Shown one piece after another: positions 7,451 through 7,965 of a stretch of 7,965 nt of DNA; the stretch's first letter is position 1; each line of letters starts with the position of its first letter. This DNA is from Thermotoga sp. (lineage in GTDB: Bacteria > Thermotogota > Thermotogae > B3-G13): positions 1-7,965 of the forward strand of contig QNAT01000041.1 in assembly GCA_003641555.1 (NCBI GenBank). Reading direction: 5' to 3'. A model generated the notes under the pieces. That model was not told where the DNA came from and did no database searches. It saw only the letters and a list, made by a program, of their open reading frames with translations. The position numbers were made by a program, and so were the translations under genes.

Positions 7451-7517
7451 TTACTTCTCCTCCTTTTTTAGAAATGATCTGGTTTCTTTCAAGCTGAATA
7501 CCATTGATTCTTTCCAT
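7353..7517 (-). CDS. Candidate short leader ORF with a near-ideal Shine-Dalgarno (54 codons), overlapping the binding-protein start
   Basis: An ATG at 7517 is preceded by AAGGAGGTGA (7521-7530), complementary over its full length to the 16S rRNA 3' end and at a good distance (TAA between it and the ATG). The frame encodes MERINGIQLERN..., runs through the binding-protein ribosome-binding site and start codon in a different frame, and stops at 7353-7355, about 33 codons inside that gene. I recognise no family. From residue 23 on, the codons are forced by the overlapping gene, so the encoded peptide may have no function. It could be a regulatory leader whose translation influences initiation at 7450, a ribosome loading site, or a relic of a lost gene start. 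The Shine-Dalgarno is certain as sequence; translation is not. Confidence 0.35.
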   Translation of the reverse strand: MERINGIQLERNQIISKKGGEVNEKTRYFAYVRVVGFRWLISSGSCRRKGSCCR

Positions 7518-7646
7518 TTATCACCTCCTTACTGATAGAATCTACTCAATAGAGCTTCATAAGAAATTAAGCTTCAGAAAAAGCCATAAATAAACTACTT
7601 AGAACTTCATATATTCTGATTATTAAAAATATGAGCAAATTCTCAT
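7451..7646 (-). other. Long 5' leader of the operon with internal repeats
   Basis: About 196 bases separate the predicted transcription start from the binding-protein ATG. The stretch is AT-rich and holds two Shine-Dalgarno sequences and the short ORF described separately. It also holds an imperfect direct repeat (plus-strand CTACTTAGAACTTCATA at 7595-7611 and CTACTCAATAGAGCTTCATA at 7542-7561), and GCTTCA occurs again at 7571-7576. I recognise no known riboswitch class. The leader boundaries depend on the promoter call. Confidence 0.5.
7456..7464 (-). promoter_or_regulatory. Ribosome-binding site of the binding-protein gene
   Basis: AGGAGGAGA on the minus strand lies five to eight bases before the ATG at 7450. 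It fixes the start at the residue that begins the signal peptide. It is the second strong Shine-Dalgarno in the leader, the first being at 7521-7530. Confidence 0.85.
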
Positions 7647-7649
7647 ATT
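7628..7649. promoter_or_regulatory. Palindrome over the predicted transcription start; candidate operator
   Basis: AATATGAG-N6-CTCATATT is a perfect inverted repeat with 8-bp arms spanning 22 bp. It covers roughly -3 to +19 relative to the transcription start predicted from the promoter at 7653-7682. Position and symmetry fit a dimeric repressor site. As RNA it could also form a hairpin at the 5' end of the message, but the transcript would probably miss part of the first arm. No regulator gene is in the window. Confidence 0.5.
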
Positions 7650-7854
7650 ACCATTGTATAATATAGCAAAGAAATAAGTCAAACCTTTCTTGACAAAAAA
7701 GTTTGATTATGGGAAAATTCGTATTCAGTTGGTAATGAGGGAATTTGAGCATCTTCCTCACCGTTCGCCTCGATATCTCTGCTCGACGCGATATTTTGCG
7801 TATCGACCATCCATCTACGAAATACTTCTTCCTCACATATTCCTTTGTTACCAT
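7648..7854 (-). pseudogene. istA: Truncated IS21-family transposase (istA), N-terminal fragment
   Basis: The ATG at 7854 is preceded by AGAAGGAG (7864-7871) at nine bases. The product begins MVTKEYVRKKYFVDGWSIRK and continues through ISRRAEISRRTVRKML. This is the N-terminal helix-turn-helix (about residues 17-36) of IS21 IstA proteins, with the family pattern G-SI--IA----SR-TVRK-L. Similarity fades after about residue 48 (FPHYQLNTNFP), and the frame ends at 68 residues, whereas complete IstA proteins have roughly 400-500. The DDE catalytic core and the partner istB are absent, so no transposition activity is expected. The last codons run into the operon promoter and palindrome, so the breakpoint lies near 7700. 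An ATG at 7863 is in frame but sits directly against the ribosome-binding site. Confidence 0.8.
7653..7682 (-). promoter_or_regulatory. Predicted housekeeping-sigma promoter of the transporter operon
   Basis: On the minus strand, -35 TTGACT (7682-7677, five of six consensus bases), an 18-base spacer and -10 TACAAT (7658-7653, five of six) place the start near 7646. No comparable pair was found closer to the gene. The -35 overlaps a short inverted repeat (GTCAA-N7-TTGAC, 7678-7694) whose role is unknown. Confidence 0.6.
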
Positions 7855-7965
7855 CCCATACATCTCCTTCTTTCCCTCCCTGCTTCTGTTGCTTTGTTCC
7901 TACAGAATAGCAGAAAGTTCACTCGGGGGGGCAACTTTTAGTTTATCATTTACATGGATAACACA
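7700..7965 (-). mobile_element. Remnant left end of an IS21-family insertion sequence
   Basis: This segment comprises the istA fragment plus about 100 bases upstream of it, which matches where the left end of an IS21-family element should lie. Read on the minus strand, the window edge begins TGTG, compatible with the TG start of IS21-family ends. The true end may lie outside the window, however. An inverted repeat AAAGTT/AACTTT (7914-7919 and 7933-7938) flanks a run of seven G on the plus strand, with repeated ACTTT-like sequence, as is common in multi-repeat IS21 ends. The right end and istB are not present on the operon side. Confidence 0.5.

Noticed and set aside
7451..7646. Possible riboswitch in the long leader
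   Set aside because: No conserved core of a known class was recognised and only weak short stems were found; described as a leader instead.
7690..7941. Plus-strand open frame and a TTGACA at 7690-7695 that might drive it
   Set aside because: The frame is antisense to the istA fragment and has no recognisable content. The only -10 candidate at proper spacing (GAAAAT) is poor.
1..7965. CRISPR array, tRNA or rRNA genes, phage genes
   Set aside because: No regularly spaced repeats, cloverleaf or rRNA-like sequence, and no phage-type proteins were seen.

Overview
The window holds one complete five-gene ABC importer operon of the dipeptide/oligopeptide (Opp/Dpp) class, read right to left on the minus strand. 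In order of transcription it encodes a very long substrate-binding protein (4946-7450), a DppB-type permease (3772-4812), a DppC-type permease with a large extra domain (2372-3775), and two OppD/OppF-type ATPases (1324-2307 and 336-1331). The last four genes are packed tightly, with 4-bp and 8-bp overlaps at two junctions. The binding protein is set apart by a 133-base gap containing a strong hairpin followed by a T-run.

The organism looks like a thermophilic member of the Thermotogota, perhaps Pseudothermotoga-like. This is inferred from the moderate-to-low GC content, canonical GGAGG ribosome-binding sites, a binding protein exported by a plain signal peptide with no lipobox, and an importer whose long binding protein and inserted permease domain resemble, from memory, those of hyperthermophilic archaea (Thermococcales). 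Exchange of Opp-type transporters between Thermotogales and archaea is established, so transfer is plausible, but it cannot be tested here.

Right flank (7451-7965): the left end of an IS21-family element with a truncated istA (about 50 recognisable codons). It stops just before the apparent operon promoter (-35 TTGACT, 18-base spacer, -10 TACAAT, 7653-7682). A 22-bp palindrome sits over the predicted transcription start. A leader of about 196 bases follows, carrying a second, nearly ideal Shine-Dalgarno and a short ORF that overlaps the start of the binding-protein gene out of frame.

Left flank (1-335): a decayed C-terminal piece of a sugar ABC permease of the MalG type, on the same strand, beginning about 25 bases past the last ATPase stop. 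It contains a hairpin plus T-run that probably ends the operon transcript. The operon is therefore bordered by a broken transposon on one side and a broken, unrelated transporter gene on the other, which suggests a rearranged or acquired locus.

Working model: the secreted binding protein captures a peptide or oligosaccharide in the periplasm, the two permeases form the channel, and the two ATPases drive uptake. The substrate cannot be read from the sequence. The most unusual point is that the two halves of the binding protein appear in swapped order compared with E. coli OppA/DppA, as in a circular permutation.
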